Assembly (NCBI RefSeq): GCF_000013345.1
Contig: NC_007777.1
Coordinates: 5,332,001-5,396,000, forward strand
Direction of reading: 5' to 3'
Source: Frankia casuarinae
Lineage (GTDB): Bacteria > Actinomycetota > Actinomycetes > Frankiales > Frankiaceae
DNA: 64,000 nucleotides
How positions within the stretch are numbered: position 1 is the stretch's first letter; every line of letters begins with the position of its first letter. The notes beneath the pieces are model-generated. The model saw only the letters and a program-made list of their open reading frames with translations, did not search any database and was not told where the DNA came from. This document shows positions 1-8,876 of the stretch, one piece after another. A program made the position numbers and the translations under genes.

Positions 1-338
1 TCGATCTGATCCTTGAAGGCCACCCCGACCAGGCCGATGGGAATCGATCCGAGAATGACGGCCCAGCCGAACCGGTAATCCGGATGCTCCCGCCAGGCGG
101 GATCGCGCACACCGCGGCCCCACGCCGCCAGAAGGCGCCGGAAATCATGCCGGAAGTAAAGCAGGGTGGCGAAGACCGCACCGACCTGGATGATCGCGGT
201 GAAAGCGGTGATGTCCGGGTCGTCGATGTCGTGGCCGAGCAGCTTCTCCAAAATTGTCAGATGTCCGGTGCTGGACACCGGCAGAAATTCCGTCAGCCCC
301 TCGACCGCGCCGAGAAACACCGCTTCCAGGACGTTCAC
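1..338 (-). CDS. uppP: Undecaprenyl-diphosphatase UppP (3' end outside window)
   Basis: Membrane pyrophosphatase that recycles undecaprenyl-PP to the lipid carrier used in cell-wall synthesis. Only the first ~112 residues are visible; the gene runs off the left edge. The family signature EFLPVSSTGHL lies at residues 17-27, and hydrophobic helices follow. I start at GTG (338) because a GGAAGGG ribosome site lies about 7 bases upstream; the ATG two bases earlier is out of frame and meets a stop at once. The family is usually about 270-280 residues, so more than half of the protein lies outside. The upstream 255 bases to the next gene hold nothing I recognise. Confidence 0.9.
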   Translation of the reverse strand, partial: MNVLEAVFLGAVEGLTEFLPVSSTGHLTILEKLLGHDIDDPDITAFTAIIQVGAVFATLLYFRHDFRRLLAAWGRGVRDPAWREHPDYRFGWAVILGSIPIGLVGVAFKDQI

Positions 339-593
339 ATGGACCCTTCCGCACCGGTACACGCCACCTGCTGATCGCGCAGGGCAGTGTATGACGACGA
401 GGATCATCTGCTCCCGGTGGGGCGGGCCACGCGGCCGTCAGGCGGCCAGCGCCCGGGTCAGCGCACATCGAGCCGTCGCCCGGGCGACGGCCGCCTCGGT
501 GCGGGTCACGACGGGCAGATCCAGCCGGGTCAGGGCCCGCCCGCCACAGCAGCGCCGCGGACGAGGAGAACGAGAGTCCCGCCGGCGTGCGGT

Positions 594-1562
594 TCACCTT
601 GCCTGATGGGTGAAGAAGGCCCAGATGGTCGCGGTGGCATTCAGGGCGGTTGACGGCGGGTCGAGATGCAGGATTCGCTCGGCCGTCGGGTGGCGGGCAC
701 CGCCGGGCCACTGGTGGCCCGCGCCGGCAATGGTGACCAGTTCCACGGCCCGTCCCTGCGGGCAGGTGGCGATAAAGGTGGTGACGCTTTCCGTAGTGGT
801 TGTGGCCGGGGTGGCACAATGATCGGCGGTACGCCACATCGCGTTCACGAACGGGACGGCCGGTCCGTTGATTTTTGCGACCCCGTCACCCTCGCCGCCG
901 TAGTAGCGTACGGTGTGGTCCGCGGTGCCGTGAATGGCGATGACGGAGATTGGCCGCGGTGCGGGGCAGGTGCCGAGCAGGGTCGCCGAATCGGGTCCGA
1001 TCGCGGCGAAAATGGTGGTGTCGCAGGCCAACCGGTAGTCCATCATGCCGCCGTTGGAGATTCCGGTGGCGTAGATACGGGCGGTGTCGACCGGTACGGC
1101 GGCTTGGATGGCGGCTACCATGCCAGTGATGAAGGCGACATCATCCACGCCGGTCGCACCGGGCTTTCCGCAACAACCGCCGCCGACGGACCAGGCATGG
1201 TTCTGCCCTTCGGGATAGGCGACGAGAAAATGGCCGCGGTCGGCCTCGGCGTCCCAGCCGTAGGAGTTCTCGGCCTGCTCCGCGCCACCGAAACCGCCGT
1301 GGATCATGACGACGAGCGGCGCCCGCGCGGGCAGAGTCGGCGGCCGGTACAGCCGGTAGGCGCGGGTGGCGCCGCCGACGTTGATCGACCGTACCGACGA
1401 TCCGACCGGGACAGCGGCCGGCGTAGAAGCCGTCGCGGTGCTGGCGGGCTCTGCCGGGCCTGCCGCGGAGCGCCGAAGCGGCCCCGAGCAGCCGGTGAGG
1501 GCGACCGCGCCAGCGACGAACACGGCGAGCAACCAAGACGTGCGGGGGAAGCGGATGATCAT
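594..1562 (-). CDS. Secreted lipoprotein esterase, PHB-depolymerase/LpqC-like
   Basis: Predicted exported serine esterase of the polyhydroxybutyrate-depolymerase / feruloyl-esterase-like (LpqC) group, 322 residues. Residues 1-25 form a lipoprotein signal peptide ending in the lipobox LTGC (Cys25), so it should be anchored outside the membrane. An oxyanion-type HGG occurs near residue 88, the nucleophile motif GISNG at 167-171 (Ser169), and GAGHQWPGG near the C terminus supplies the likely catalytic His. I use the internal ATG at 1562, which follows a GAGGGG site; an upstream extension would bury the signal peptide. Its natural substrate is not evident. Confidence 0.8.
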   Translation of the reverse strand: MIIRFPRTSWLLAVFVAGAVALTGCSGPLRRSAAGPAEPASTATASTPAAVPVGSSVRSINVGGATRAYRLYRPPTLPARAPLVVMIHGGFGGAEQAENSYGWDAEADRGHFLVAYPEGQNHAWSVGGGCCGKPGATGVDDVAFITGMVAAIQAAVPVDTARIYATGISNGGMMDYRLACDTTIFAAIGPDSATLLGTCPAPRPISVIAIHGTADHTVRYYGGEGDGVAKINGPAVPFVNAMWRTADHCATPATTTTESVTTFIATCPQGRAVELVTIAGAGHQWPGGARHPTAERILHLDPPSTALNATATIWAFFTHQAR

Positions 1563-1889
1563 CGAACCCCTCTGGTCGGCGCCCATAAGCGGGCAAGGGA
1601 ATGCCCACAGCCTGGCATACCCGCCCAACCATGATTTTGATCTGCTCGCGCCATAGCGTGCCGGGAGCGGGCGGCGTGGTGCCGACCGCGCCGAGTACGA
1701 GTTCGACAGCCACCTACGCCACTACGTCTCACCACCCGCTTTCGTACGGAATTCACATCTTTCTTGTATGGAATGCGGGGTGCGACGAGCCGCTGACCTC
1801 GTAGTGGCCGGGGGTGGAGCCCGCCGGCCGGGCTGGCGAGGGCTGAAGGGCGGCGGAAAGAGGTGGGGATGCGGGAAGAGGTGGGGATG
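1563..1889. other. Intergenic stretch, no gene seen
   Basis: About 330 bases between the esterase lipoprotein start and the kinase remnant. No convincing ORF, tRNA or strong hairpin was seen. It probably holds the promoter of the minus-strand esterase gene. Confidence 0.4.
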
Positions 1890-2377
1890 AGTGCGGGAGA
1901 CCCGGCCAGGGTGCCGCCGGCGCCGGTGCTCACGTTCGCCGATGTGACCCTGGACGAGGCCGCCGCTGGTGCGGCCGTACTCACGCTGACCGGTACGGCG
2001 GCTTGGCTGTTGCTCGGCCGGGGGCTACGCCCGCTGCGGGACATCACCCGTACGGCGGCCGCCATCGCCGGCGGCGACCTGGCTCGGCGGGTCCCGCCGG
2101 GGCGTCCGCGCACCGAGACCGGTCAGCTCGCGGCGGCGCTCAACACCATGCTCGGCCAGATTCAGGCGGCCTTCGAGGACCGTCGGCGGCCGGCAGCCGC
2201 GGCGGTGGCCGGACCGGCAGCGGCCTCGGAATGGCGATCGTCGCCGCCATCGCCGCCGCCCACGACGGCACCGCCACCCTCGACAGCGCCCCCGGCGCCG
2301 GCACCACCGTCCGCATCGTCCTCCCCGCCGGCACAGGGGAGGAATTGGCCGCGGTCCGGCCCGTCAACCTCCTCTGA
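1890..2377 (+). pseudogene. Decayed sensor histidine kinase (HAMP joined out of frame to HATPase end)
   Basis: Remnant of a two-component sensor kinase. One frame (from about 1863) reads a membrane helix and then a HAMP domain with GLRPL, AIAGGDLARRV and LNTMLGQIQAAF, typical of actinobacterial kinases. Shortly after 2170 that frame turns into low-complexity sequence. The frame two bases on (about 2200-2377) instead reads GSGLGMAIVAAIAAAHDG followed by APGAGTTVRIVLP, the G2 box and end of a HATPase_c domain. The HisKA region with its phospho-His and most of the ATPase are missing, so an internal deletion with loss of frame is the simplest account. No partner response regulator lies adjacent. 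Confidence 0.75.
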
Positions 2378-2643
2378 CCGGGCCGGCCCGTTTCGACCAG
2401 TGACGCCGCGTTCACCGCCTCCGCGGGTTGCCCGGTCATAGCAAGAAAACTGCGGATCCGAATGTGCCTCACATCTTGCCGGAAAAGGGTTCTCATTCCA
2501 GGCTGATGTTCTTGCCTTGCTGGCAGGGGACACGGGCACAGCCGGTCCACGGAAACCGTGGCACCCAGCCGGCTGGCTCCCACGGTCACCCGTCGGGGCC
2601 ACCTGACCATCTCCGATCTCCCGAAGGCAGGTGTCCCGTTCCC

Positions 2644-3216
2644 ATGAACCTTCAGGCTCCGGTCCGTCGAGGTCTCGCAACGGCTACCGTTGCCGGCGCG
2701 GCGCTGCTTACCATCGCGGCCTGCCAGCCTGGCGCCCGGGTAGTGACCGCCGCGCCGGCGACGGCGACCGCCGGGCAGGCAGCCGACCAGCCAACCTCAA
2801 CGACACCGGTGTCGGCGGCGGCGTCGGCTGCCGCGACATCCACGGATGCGGTCGGGAAGGGTGCCGGCGGGCCGGGCTCCCTGACCGTGGCCATCACCTC
2901 CCCGGTGGCGGTCTCCGGCCACGTCGACACGGTGGTGAGCTGCCAGACCGCGGGCGCCCGCTACGTGGCGTCGGCGAGCGGCTCGGTCCACGGCTACGCC
3001 GTCTCGGACGTCGTGCGGGTGGCCGGTTACCACGGGCCAGGGAGCTACCAGGCTTCGGTGACCGTGTCGATGACCGGCCCGGATGCCCACTACGCGGTCA
3101 CCGCCGTACCGGCCACCGCGCAGGTCACCGCTACTGGTGGCGACGTCTCCTTCTCGGCGACGAGCACCGGCGGCCGAACGCTCGCCGGTTCGATCGCGTG
3201 GGCCTGCTCCGCGTAG
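2644..3216 (+). CDS. Putative lipoprotein of unknown function
   Basis: A 190-residue secreted protein. Residues 1-27 make a lipoprotein signal peptide with lipobox IAAC (Cys27). A Ala/Thr/Ser-rich linker (about 30-75) leads to a small beta-rich domain of about 115 residues with two cysteines that could form a disulfide. It resembles the many short actinobacterial lipoproteins with a linker and one compact domain, but I do not recognise the family. The ATG at 2644 was chosen because it opens the signal peptide; the open frame upstream is not coding-like. The following membrane-protein gene is 36 bases downstream on the same strand, so they may be co-transcribed. Confidence 0.7.
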   Translation: MNLQAPVRRGLATATVAGAALLTIAACQPGARVVTAAPATATAGQAADQPTSTTPVSAAASAAATSTDAVGKGAGGPGSLTVAITSPVAVSGHVDTVVSCQTAGARYVASASGSVHGYAVSDVVRVAGYHGPGSYQASVTVSMTGPDAHYAVTAVPATAQVTATGGDVSFSATSTGGRTLAGSIAWACSA

Positions 3217-3252
3217 GCGCACATGCGACCAGTGACTTTAGGAGAACATTCG

Positions 3253-3801
3253 GTGACCAGGCCGCTCGTCGGCCACGGGGGCACGCCGGCCCGGAGACGT
3301 CTGCGCCGTCTGCTCCTGGTGGTCGCGGCCGTGGCGGTCCTGCGCGGTGTGCAAGCCGGCGTCGCTGCGCTCACCGTGCTGACGGCAGCGGCACTGCGGC
3401 TCGAACAGCAGCTGCCGCACCTGCATGTCACCCGCCTGGCCGAGACTGGGCCCGAGCCGCTGACCCCGCTGACCGCTCTGGTCATGGTCGCCGTGTCCGC
3501 GGCCGTGTCCGCCCTTCTGCTCCGCGCTCGCCGGACGGTCACGGCCTTCGCGGCTGTCAAGGCATTCGCCCTTATCGCGGCGTCGACCATCGCCGGCGTC
3601 GTCGCTGCCGGCCCGGTGGGCCTTCGACTGGCCGTCGCGGGGTGCGGCGCGAGCCTGGCCGTCCTGCTGTGGCCGGCGGTCCGGCGCGCCGCCGTAACCC
3701 TGCTGACGGCGGTCGGCCTGCCGCACGCCACCGGCCGGACCGCCGACGTCGCCCTCGCCGTGAAGATCGGCCTTCTCGTCGCGGTGGTGCTCGTCAGCTA
3801 A
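3253..3801 (+). CDS. Small integral membrane protein
   Basis: About 182 residues with an Arg-rich N terminus and four hydrophobic segments (near residues 20-45, 75-95, 105-130 and 140-180). There is no catalytic motif. The GTG at 3253 is preferred to the in-frame ATG at 3223 because AGGAG lies 8 bases before it. It follows the lipoprotein gene closely and precedes the P450 by about 90 bases. Function unknown; a role as membrane partner of the lipoprotein is only a guess from position. Confidence 0.6.
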   Translation: MTRPLVGHGGTPARRRLRRLLLVVAAVAVLRGVQAGVAALTVLTAAALRLEQQLPHLHVTRLAETGPEPLTPLTALVMVAVSAAVSALLLRARRTVTAFAAVKAFALIAASTIAGVVAAGPVGLRLAVAGCGASLAVLLWPAVRRAAVTLLTAVGLPHATGRTADVALAVKIGLLVAVVLVS

Positions 3802-3894
3802 TCGGCTATTAGCACCGCGCGCCCTCAGCACCGCGCGCCCGCTTCCCCTGCGTCCACCCCACTCGCTCCCATCTCCGCCCGAAAGGAAGTCGTG

Positions 3895-5364
3895 ATGAGC
3901 CGCGCTCCCCACGTCCGCTCCGTCGCCGCGCCACCATCCACAGCCAAGACCTCCGACATCAAGACCTCCGACAGGGTGCCCGGCTCGGGAGAGGGGCCGG
4001 TCGAGGCGATCCGGCGGCTGCGTGCCGACCCGCTCACCCGGCTCAACGAGCTGGCCCGCGCCCATGGGCCAGTGGTGCGCCTGGCGAGCTGGCCGGTGTC
4101 GGCCTTCCTCGTCACCGACCCGGACGCGATCGCTGACGCCCTGGTCAGCGGACACCGGGCCTACGCCAAAGGTGCCGTACGCCGCGGCGCCGGTTCCCGG
4201 CGAACGGTGGTGCAGCCGCTGGCACTGCTGCTGGGCCAGGGCCTGCTGACCAGCGCCGGGGACACCCACCGCCAGCAGCGCCGGCTGCTGCAGCCGCTGT
4301 TCCACAAGCAGCGGATCGCCGGCTACGCCGACGCCTTCGCGGCCATCGCGGACAAGACCGCCGACGGCTGGCGGGACGGGCAGCGCCTCGACGTGCACAC
4401 CGAGATGACCGAGATGACCCTGGCGATCGTCGCCCGGACCCTGTTCGACGTCGACCTGGACAGCCACGTCGTCGACGTCATTCGGGCCGCTCTCGACCAG
4501 AACATGCCCGCAGCCCGCCGAGCCCAACTTCCCGGCTTCACTACCCTCGAACGGCTACCGCTCCCGGCGCCCCGGCGCCGACGAGACGCCCGGAACGCGC
4601 TCGACCGCGTCGTCCACGATCTGATCGCCGACCGCCGCGCCACCGGCGCCACCGGTAACGACCTGCTGTCCCTGCTGCTGACCGCCCGCGACGCCGACAC
4701 CGGCGCGTCGATGGACGACTCCCAGGTCCGCGACGAGGCGCTCACCCTCCTGCTCGCCGGCCACGAGACCACCGCTAACGCACTGACCTGGACGTTCCAC
4801 CTACTCGGCCGGGATCCGGAAGTACTGGCGACTCTGCAGGCCGAACTCGACCGGGTGCTCGGCGAGCGGCGGCCGACGATCGACGACCTGCCCCAGTTGC
4901 CCTACACCAACGCGGTCATCAGCGAGGCGATGCGGCTGTACCCGCCCGTCTGGGCCATGGGCCGCCACCTCGTCGAAGACCGCGACGTCGCCGGCTACCG
5001 CCTGCCCGCCGGCTCCACCCTGGTCTTCAGCCAATGGGTGGTGCACCGCGACGAGCGCTGGTGGCCGCGACCGGAACTCTTCGACCCCATCCGCTGGACC
5101 GGGCCCGACACCGCCGATGAGCCGGCCGACGCCGGGCCGAAGATGCGGCCTCGCTTCGCCTACTTCCCGTTCGGCGCCGGCCCCCGCCAGTGCATCGGCA
5201 ACACCTTCGCCATCACCGAAGGCGTGCTCGCCCTGGCCGCTATCGCCCGCCGCTGGTCCTTCACCCCCGTACCCGGCCTGCCCGTCACACCGCAACCCCT
5301 GGTCACCCTGCGACCGAAGGACGGCCTACCCATGATCGCCCACGGTAGGTACCCGAACCGGTAG
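3895..5364 (+). CDS. Cytochrome P450
   Basis: Haem-thiolate monooxygenase of 489 residues. The I-helix motif AGHETT sits at 288-293, the K-helix ExxR (EAMR) at 344-347 and the haem loop FGAGPRQCIG at 426-435 with ligand Cys433. The length is larger than most actinobacterial class I P450s (about 400) and fits the CYP110/CYP102-like branch that acts on fatty acids or terpenoids, although the substrate cannot be read from sequence. GAAAGGAAG lies 5 bases before ATG 3895; GTG 3892 is an alternative. No ferredoxin or reductase gene is adjacent. The OsmC gene ends 9 bases away on the other strand. Confidence 0.92.
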   Translation: MSRAPHVRSVAAPPSTAKTSDIKTSDRVPGSGEGPVEAIRRLRADPLTRLNELARAHGPVVRLASWPVSAFLVTDPDAIADALVSGHRAYAKGAVRRGAGSRRTVVQPLALLLGQGLLTSAGDTHRQQRRLLQPLFHKQRIAGYADAFAAIADKTADGWRDGQRLDVHTEMTEMTLAIVARTLFDVDLDSHVVDVIRAALDQNMPAARRAQLPGFTTLERLPLPAPRRRRDARNALDRVVHDLIADRRATGATGNDLLSLLLTARDADTGASMDDSQVRDEALTLLLAGHETTANALTWTFHLLGRDPEVLATLQAELDRVLGERRPTIDDLPQLPYTNAVISEAMRLYPPVWAMGRHLVEDRDVAGYRLPAGSTLVFSQWVVHRDERWWPRPELFDPIRWTGPDTADEPADAGPKMRPRFAYFPFGAGPRQCIGNTFAITEGVLALAAIARRWSFTPVPGLPVTPQPLVTLRPKDGLPMIAHGRYPNR

Positions 5365-5373
5365 CGGCCTTTA

Positions 5374-6090
5374 TCAGGCGATCTCTATGCCGACGTCGGG
5401 CGGCTGGTGCAGCGAGTTGTGGACGGTGCAGTGCGAGGCCACCGCTACGAGGCCGGGCCGGCGCCGTTCCGGCAGACTGGCGGGAACGGCGATTCGCAGC
5501 CGCACCGCCGCCACCCGGGCGGGTCGGTCAGTCGCCATGTCGAACTCGGCAGCAACCCGCAGACCGTCCCGGCACACGCCATGGCGGGTGAGGTACCGGC
5601 CGGCGTAGAAGGCGACGCAGGATGCGAGTGAGGCGACGAACAACTCTGTCGGCGTCGCCGCGATGTCGTCACCACCGTGCCGCAGCGGCTGGTCAACCAG
5701 CATCTCGTGTCCACGGACCCCGATCGCGTACGACTCACCCGCAAGGTAGGCCACATCGATCCGGCCCGGGTGACCGTCTCCGGACCCAGCCGTGTCCCGC
5801 CCGCGGTCAAGCGCCGAGTCTGCTGTCCCGACGGCATCCTCGCGGTCGCGTTCGGCTGCCGCGGCCTGCGCCAGCAGCCGTCCGGCCAGCTGCCGCGCCT
5901 CGGGCACGGTCAGGTGCGCCCACTCCTCGCCGCGGTCGTGCCGTTGGCAGCCGACGTTCAGAATGATCTGGCTGGCGCCCTGGCCCTCCCCATCCAGGGG
6001 AAGCCGTCCGATGATCATGTCCTGCCCATGGGCGGTCCGGATCACGTCGCGCGCGAGCGCATCGGCTGACTTCGTTCTCGGTCCGTTCAT
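5374..6090 (-). CDS. OsmC-family peroxidase-like protein with N-terminal extension
   Basis: A 238-residue protein. Residues ~110-238 form an OsmC/Ohr-type domain: an N-terminal beta region (YAIGVRGHEML), the conserved LASCVAFYAGRY helix with the reactive Cys, and a second Cys in ASHCTVHNSL. These two thiols reduce organic hydroperoxides in the family. Residues 1-85 are an extra acidic segment with one Cys (NVGCQRH) that I do not recognise. The open frame continues upstream into an unrelated transposase fragment; I start at ATG 6090 because a GGGGGG ribosome site lies 4-5 bases before it. The gene converges on the P450. Confidence 0.75.
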   Translation of the reverse strand: MNGPRTKSADALARDVIRTAHGQDMIIGRLPLDGEGQGASQIILNVGCQRHDRGEEWAHLTVPEARQLAGRLLAQAAAAERDREDAVGTADSALDRGRDTAGSGDGHPGRIDVAYLAGESYAIGVRGHEMLVDQPLRHGGDDIAATPTELFVASLASCVAFYAGRYLTRHGVCRDGLRVAAEFDMATDRPARVAAVRLRIAVPASLPERRRPGLVAVASHCTVHNSLHQPPDVGIEIA

Positions 6091-6255
6091 CACGCCCCCC
6101 TGACGTCTTGTACCTGCCATGCCGAGGTTAGGACGATGAACGGTATTGATCAGGGGCCATCGGTCCCGGCCAGCGGGGCCAGATGGACGCCCACCGCGCT
6201 GGGGATGAGGTCCTTTGAACGGCGTGGCGCGGACCGGCCCTGCCGCATGTCCGCC

Positions 6256-6393
6256 GACGAGGATCAGCCCACCGACCTTGCGCGCCGGAACCGGGAGCAC
6301 ACCGGCCGCGTACCAACGGCGCGCGGTCACGTACGCCACGGCCTGCGACTCGGCCCACTCCTTAAGGCTCGCGTGACCATCATAGACCGCCAC
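6256..6393 (-). pseudogene. IS607-type TnpA (serine resolvase) N-terminal fragment
   Basis: About 46 codons matching the MerR-like DNA-binding start of IS607-family resolvases: SLKEWAESQAVAYVTARRWY followed by AGVLPVPARKVGGLILV. The catalytic serine-recombinase domain is absent; the frame instead runs into unrelated sequence ahead of the OsmC gene. The fragment starts only 11 bases from the divergent LanB-like ORF, so insertion and later decay of this element probably removed the 5' part of that locus. A second IS607 relic, with the opposite ends, lies at 47250-47646. Confidence 0.7.
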
Positions 6394-6404
6394 AGAGCGC
6401 TACG

Positions 6405-7187
6405 GTGTGGTGCCAAGACTGGCGTGCCGCCGAACATCTGGGGGTTACCCAGCTGGCACCACTGCTGACCTCAGCTGAGCAGACGGACGGGATCAGCCTG
6501 TGGTGGTTCACCAGGAAGGCAGCCTCCTGGCGGATCCGCTGGCGCCCAGGCCCAAATCGGGACGGGCGCAACCCCGCGGAGTCCGGCGACGGCAGGCTCC
6601 GCGCCGTGCTCAACGGCGACGCGGTCCACCGCTGGGCACCCGCCGTCTACGAGCCTGAGATCCACGCCTTCGGTGGCCCCGCCGGCATGGACGTCGCGCA
6701 TCAGCTCTTCCACCACGACAGCCGCAACGTCCTCGCCCACCTCGACCGAGCCCGCCCCGAGCATCGGGCCGAGGTCGGACTCGTGCTGGCCGCGGCGCTG
6801 CTGAGGTCAGCTGGCCAGGACTACTACGAACAGGGTGACGTCTGGACCCGCGTCGCCAGTCACCGCCGCACCCGCCAGGCCAGTGCGCGGCAGCCCGCCG
6901 CCACGGCGGCTACCCGAAACGCCGTCCGGCAACTTCTCGCCGCCCGCACCGTGCAGCCCCTCAAAGCGCTACCGGCGTGGCCGGCAGCGTTCCGGCACGC
7001 GGGTCGGTCACTCGCGAACCTCGCCAACCAGGGCCAGCTCACCCGCGGCCTCCGCGCCGTTCTTGCCCATCACATCCTGTTCGCCTGGAACCGGCTCGGC
7101 TTCCCCGCCGCCGACCAGGCGCAGCTCGCCCACACCACCGCCGCCATCATCTTCGATGACCCCGGCCCGATCCCTGACGAACGGTGA
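6405..7187 (+). CDS. Thiopeptide/lanthipeptide dehydratase C-terminal-domain protein (LanB-C like)
   Basis: A 260-residue protein matching the SpaB C-terminal / thiopeptide-type bacteriocin biosynthesis domain, which eliminates glutamate from glutamylated Ser/Thr in class I lanthipeptides. Typical blocks are WWFTRKAASWRIRW near residue 33 and YEPEIHAFGGPAGMDVAHQL near residue 82. The large N-terminal glutamylation domain (LanB-N), a LanC cyclase and a transporter are not in the window. A stop codon at 6363 leaves GTG 6405 as the only start. The ORF opens right beside an IS607 fragment and ends in a 4-base overlap with the methyltransferase gene. Confidence 0.8.
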   Translation: MWCQDWRAAEHLGVTQLAPLLTSAEQTDGISLWWFTRKAASWRIRWRPGPNRDGRNPAESGDGRLRAVLNGDAVHRWAPAVYEPEIHAFGGPAGMDVAHQLFHHDSRNVLAHLDRARPEHRAEVGLVLAAALLRSAGQDYYEQGDVWTRVASHRRTRQASARQPAATAATRNAVRQLLAARTVQPLKALPAWPAAFRHAGRSLANLANQGQLTRGLRAVLAHHILFAWNRLGFPAADQAQLAHTTAAIIFDDPGPIPDER

Positions 7188-8395
7188 CCACGATGACCAC
7201 CCGCACCCCCGAACAGCTCCGCGACAACCTGGTCGCCGACATCCACCGCTGGGGCACATTCCGAACCGCCCAGGTCGAAGCCGCGTTCCGCACGGTCCCG
7301 CGACACCTGTTCCTGCCCGACGTCGACCTGGAAACCGCCTACGCCCCCCAGGTCGTCGTCACCCGCCGCGCCCCCGACGGCACCGCGCTGTCCTCAGCAT
7401 CCCAACCCAGCCTCGTCGCCGCCATGCTCGAACAGGCCGGCGTCCACCCCGGCCACCGCGTCCTGGAGATCGGCACCGCCACCGGCATCAACGCAGCACT
7501 CCTCGCCGAACTCACCGGCCCGACCGGCCAGGTCACCACCATCGAGATCGACGAGGAGCTCGCCGCAGGCGCGCGCACCGCACTGGTCAAGGCCGGTTAC
7601 GAACGCGTGGACGTTGTCCACGCCGATGGTGCGGCGGGCCACCCGGGCGGAGCGCCCTACGATCGGATCGTCATCACGGCCGGGGCCTGGGACCTGGCCA
7701 AGGGCTGGTGGAACCAGCTCGCCCCCGCCGGTCGTATCGTCGTGCCTCTCCGTCTCCACGGAAGCGGCCTGACCCGCTCCCTCCCGCTCGACGCCGTTGA
7801 GCCGGGCCGGCTCGTCAGCCGCTCGGCGCTCGTCTGCGGATTCGTCCCCCTACGTGGCGCCGACGCCCACACCGGCCGTACCCTCGCCCTCGCAGACGGT
7901 GTCGCCCTGCACGTCGACGACCACGACCCCGCCGACGAGCCGGCGCTGCGCGCCGCGGCGGCCAGCCCACCCCACAACCTATGGACGGGGCTGACGATCC
8001 ACGACGACGAACCGACCGCGCACCTCGACCTGTGGCTCGTCACCATGGGCGCCCGCTTCGGCCGCCTCGCCGTCGACACCACCGTCCGCCCTGACAGCCA
8101 GCTCACTCCGACACGGCGCTGGGCCGGGGCCACCATCCACGACGGCACCACCATCGCCTACGTCACCCTGCGTCCCCTCGCATCCGACACCGACGAACTC
8201 GGCGTCACCGCCCACGGACCCCACGCGGCCACCCTCACCGCGCACCTCACCGATCTGCTGCACCAGTGGCGCAAAGAAGGCCCCGCCGAACCTGTCGTAA
8301 CGGCCCATGCCGCGGACACCCTGGAGGACCAGACCGTCGCCGGACACCGCGTCGATCGGCCGAACAGCCGACTCACCGTCCGCTGGCAGCCCTGA
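7184..8395 (+). CDS. FxLD-system methyltransferase (PCMT-like)
   Basis: A 403-residue SAM-dependent methyltransferase of the protein-L-isoaspartate O-methyltransferase family, in the subgroup found with FxLD-type lanthipeptides. Residues ~10-220 carry the fold; the SAM motif VLEIGTATG is at 93-101, the pre-SAM region holds SSASQPSLVAAML, and the acidic IEIDEE follows. The C-terminal ~180 residues are the extension usual in this subgroup. It would methylate an Asp or isoAsp in a modified peptide. GTG 7184 overlaps the stop of the dehydratase-like gene; ATG 7193 is an alternative start. Coupled translation supports a joint role. Confidence 0.82.
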   Translation: MTTMTTRTPEQLRDNLVADIHRWGTFRTAQVEAAFRTVPRHLFLPDVDLETAYAPQVVVTRRAPDGTALSSASQPSLVAAMLEQAGVHPGHRVLEIGTATGINAALLAELTGPTGQVTTIEIDEELAAGARTALVKAGYERVDVVHADGAAGHPGGAPYDRIVITAGAWDLAKGWWNQLAPAGRIVVPLRLHGSGLTRSLPLDAVEPGRLVSRSALVCGFVPLRGADAHTGRTLALADGVALHVDDHDPADEPALRAAAASPPHNLWTGLTIHDDEPTAHLDLWLVTMGARFGRLAVDTTVRPDSQLTPTRRWAGATIHDGTTIAYVTLRPLASDTDELGVTAHGPHAATLTAHLTDLLHQWRKEGPAEPVVTAHAADTLEDQTVAGHRVDRPNSRLTVRWQP

Positions 8396-8411
8396 GAAGA
8401 GGCGGGACCCG

Positions 8412-8747
8412 ATGGCCTTCACCACATCGACAGATGCGGCACCCACGACGTTCGCTCTCGTCGCACCACGGTTTCCCCTCGTCCCCCGTGACCGGCCATC
8501 CTGCCCAGCCCTCGACGCCCGGATCTACCGGGGTGGATCACCCGCGGCGCCACCCGCGGCGCCACCCGGATGGCAGGTCCCGGGTCATCATCGCCGACGC
8601 CGAGATGCAGCGGCTACGCGAGCGCCGGCCCCCGGCTACTACACTCGCTGGGTGCCGATAACCGACGTTTCGCCAGCTGCTTCGCATCGAGTCGGACGGG
8701 ACAAGAGCCAAGCGGGCACACCACGTCGGTGGAGGGGTAGGCTGTAG
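8412..8747 (+). CDS. Small ORF, possible degenerate FxLD-type precursor
   Basis: Open frame of 111 codons starting 16 bases after the methyltransferase stop. The first residues contain TTFALVAPRF, which loosely recalls the F-x-L-D leader motif of FxLD lanthipeptide precursors, but the Asp is not conserved and there is no Ser/Thr/Cys-rich core. The tail is Pro/Arg-rich and could be non-coding. The upstream AGAGGCGGG is a modest ribosome site. Position is the main reason to list it; it may be a decayed precursor or not a gene. Confidence 0.3.
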   Translation: MAFTTSTDAAPTTFALVAPRFPLVPRDRPSCPALDARIYRGGSPAAPPAAPPGWQVPGHHRRRRDAAATRAPAPGYYTRWVPITDVSPAASHRVGRDKSQAGTPRRWRGRL

Positions 8748-8876
8748 GTGTTGCTTGTTCTTCCGTGCGTGACCTACGCAGAGAACGGCACGACTGGACC
8801 ACGGCACCGGCCGGGGTCTGGGGCGAGGCCGGTACGCGAAGGACGCTTACCGGGAGCGCGGCAAGGAGAAATAATC

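Noticed and set aside
18-837. Long open frames on both strands over uppP and the esterase gene
   Set aside because: They are out-of-frame shadows caused by high G+C; the true frames carry the conserved motifs.
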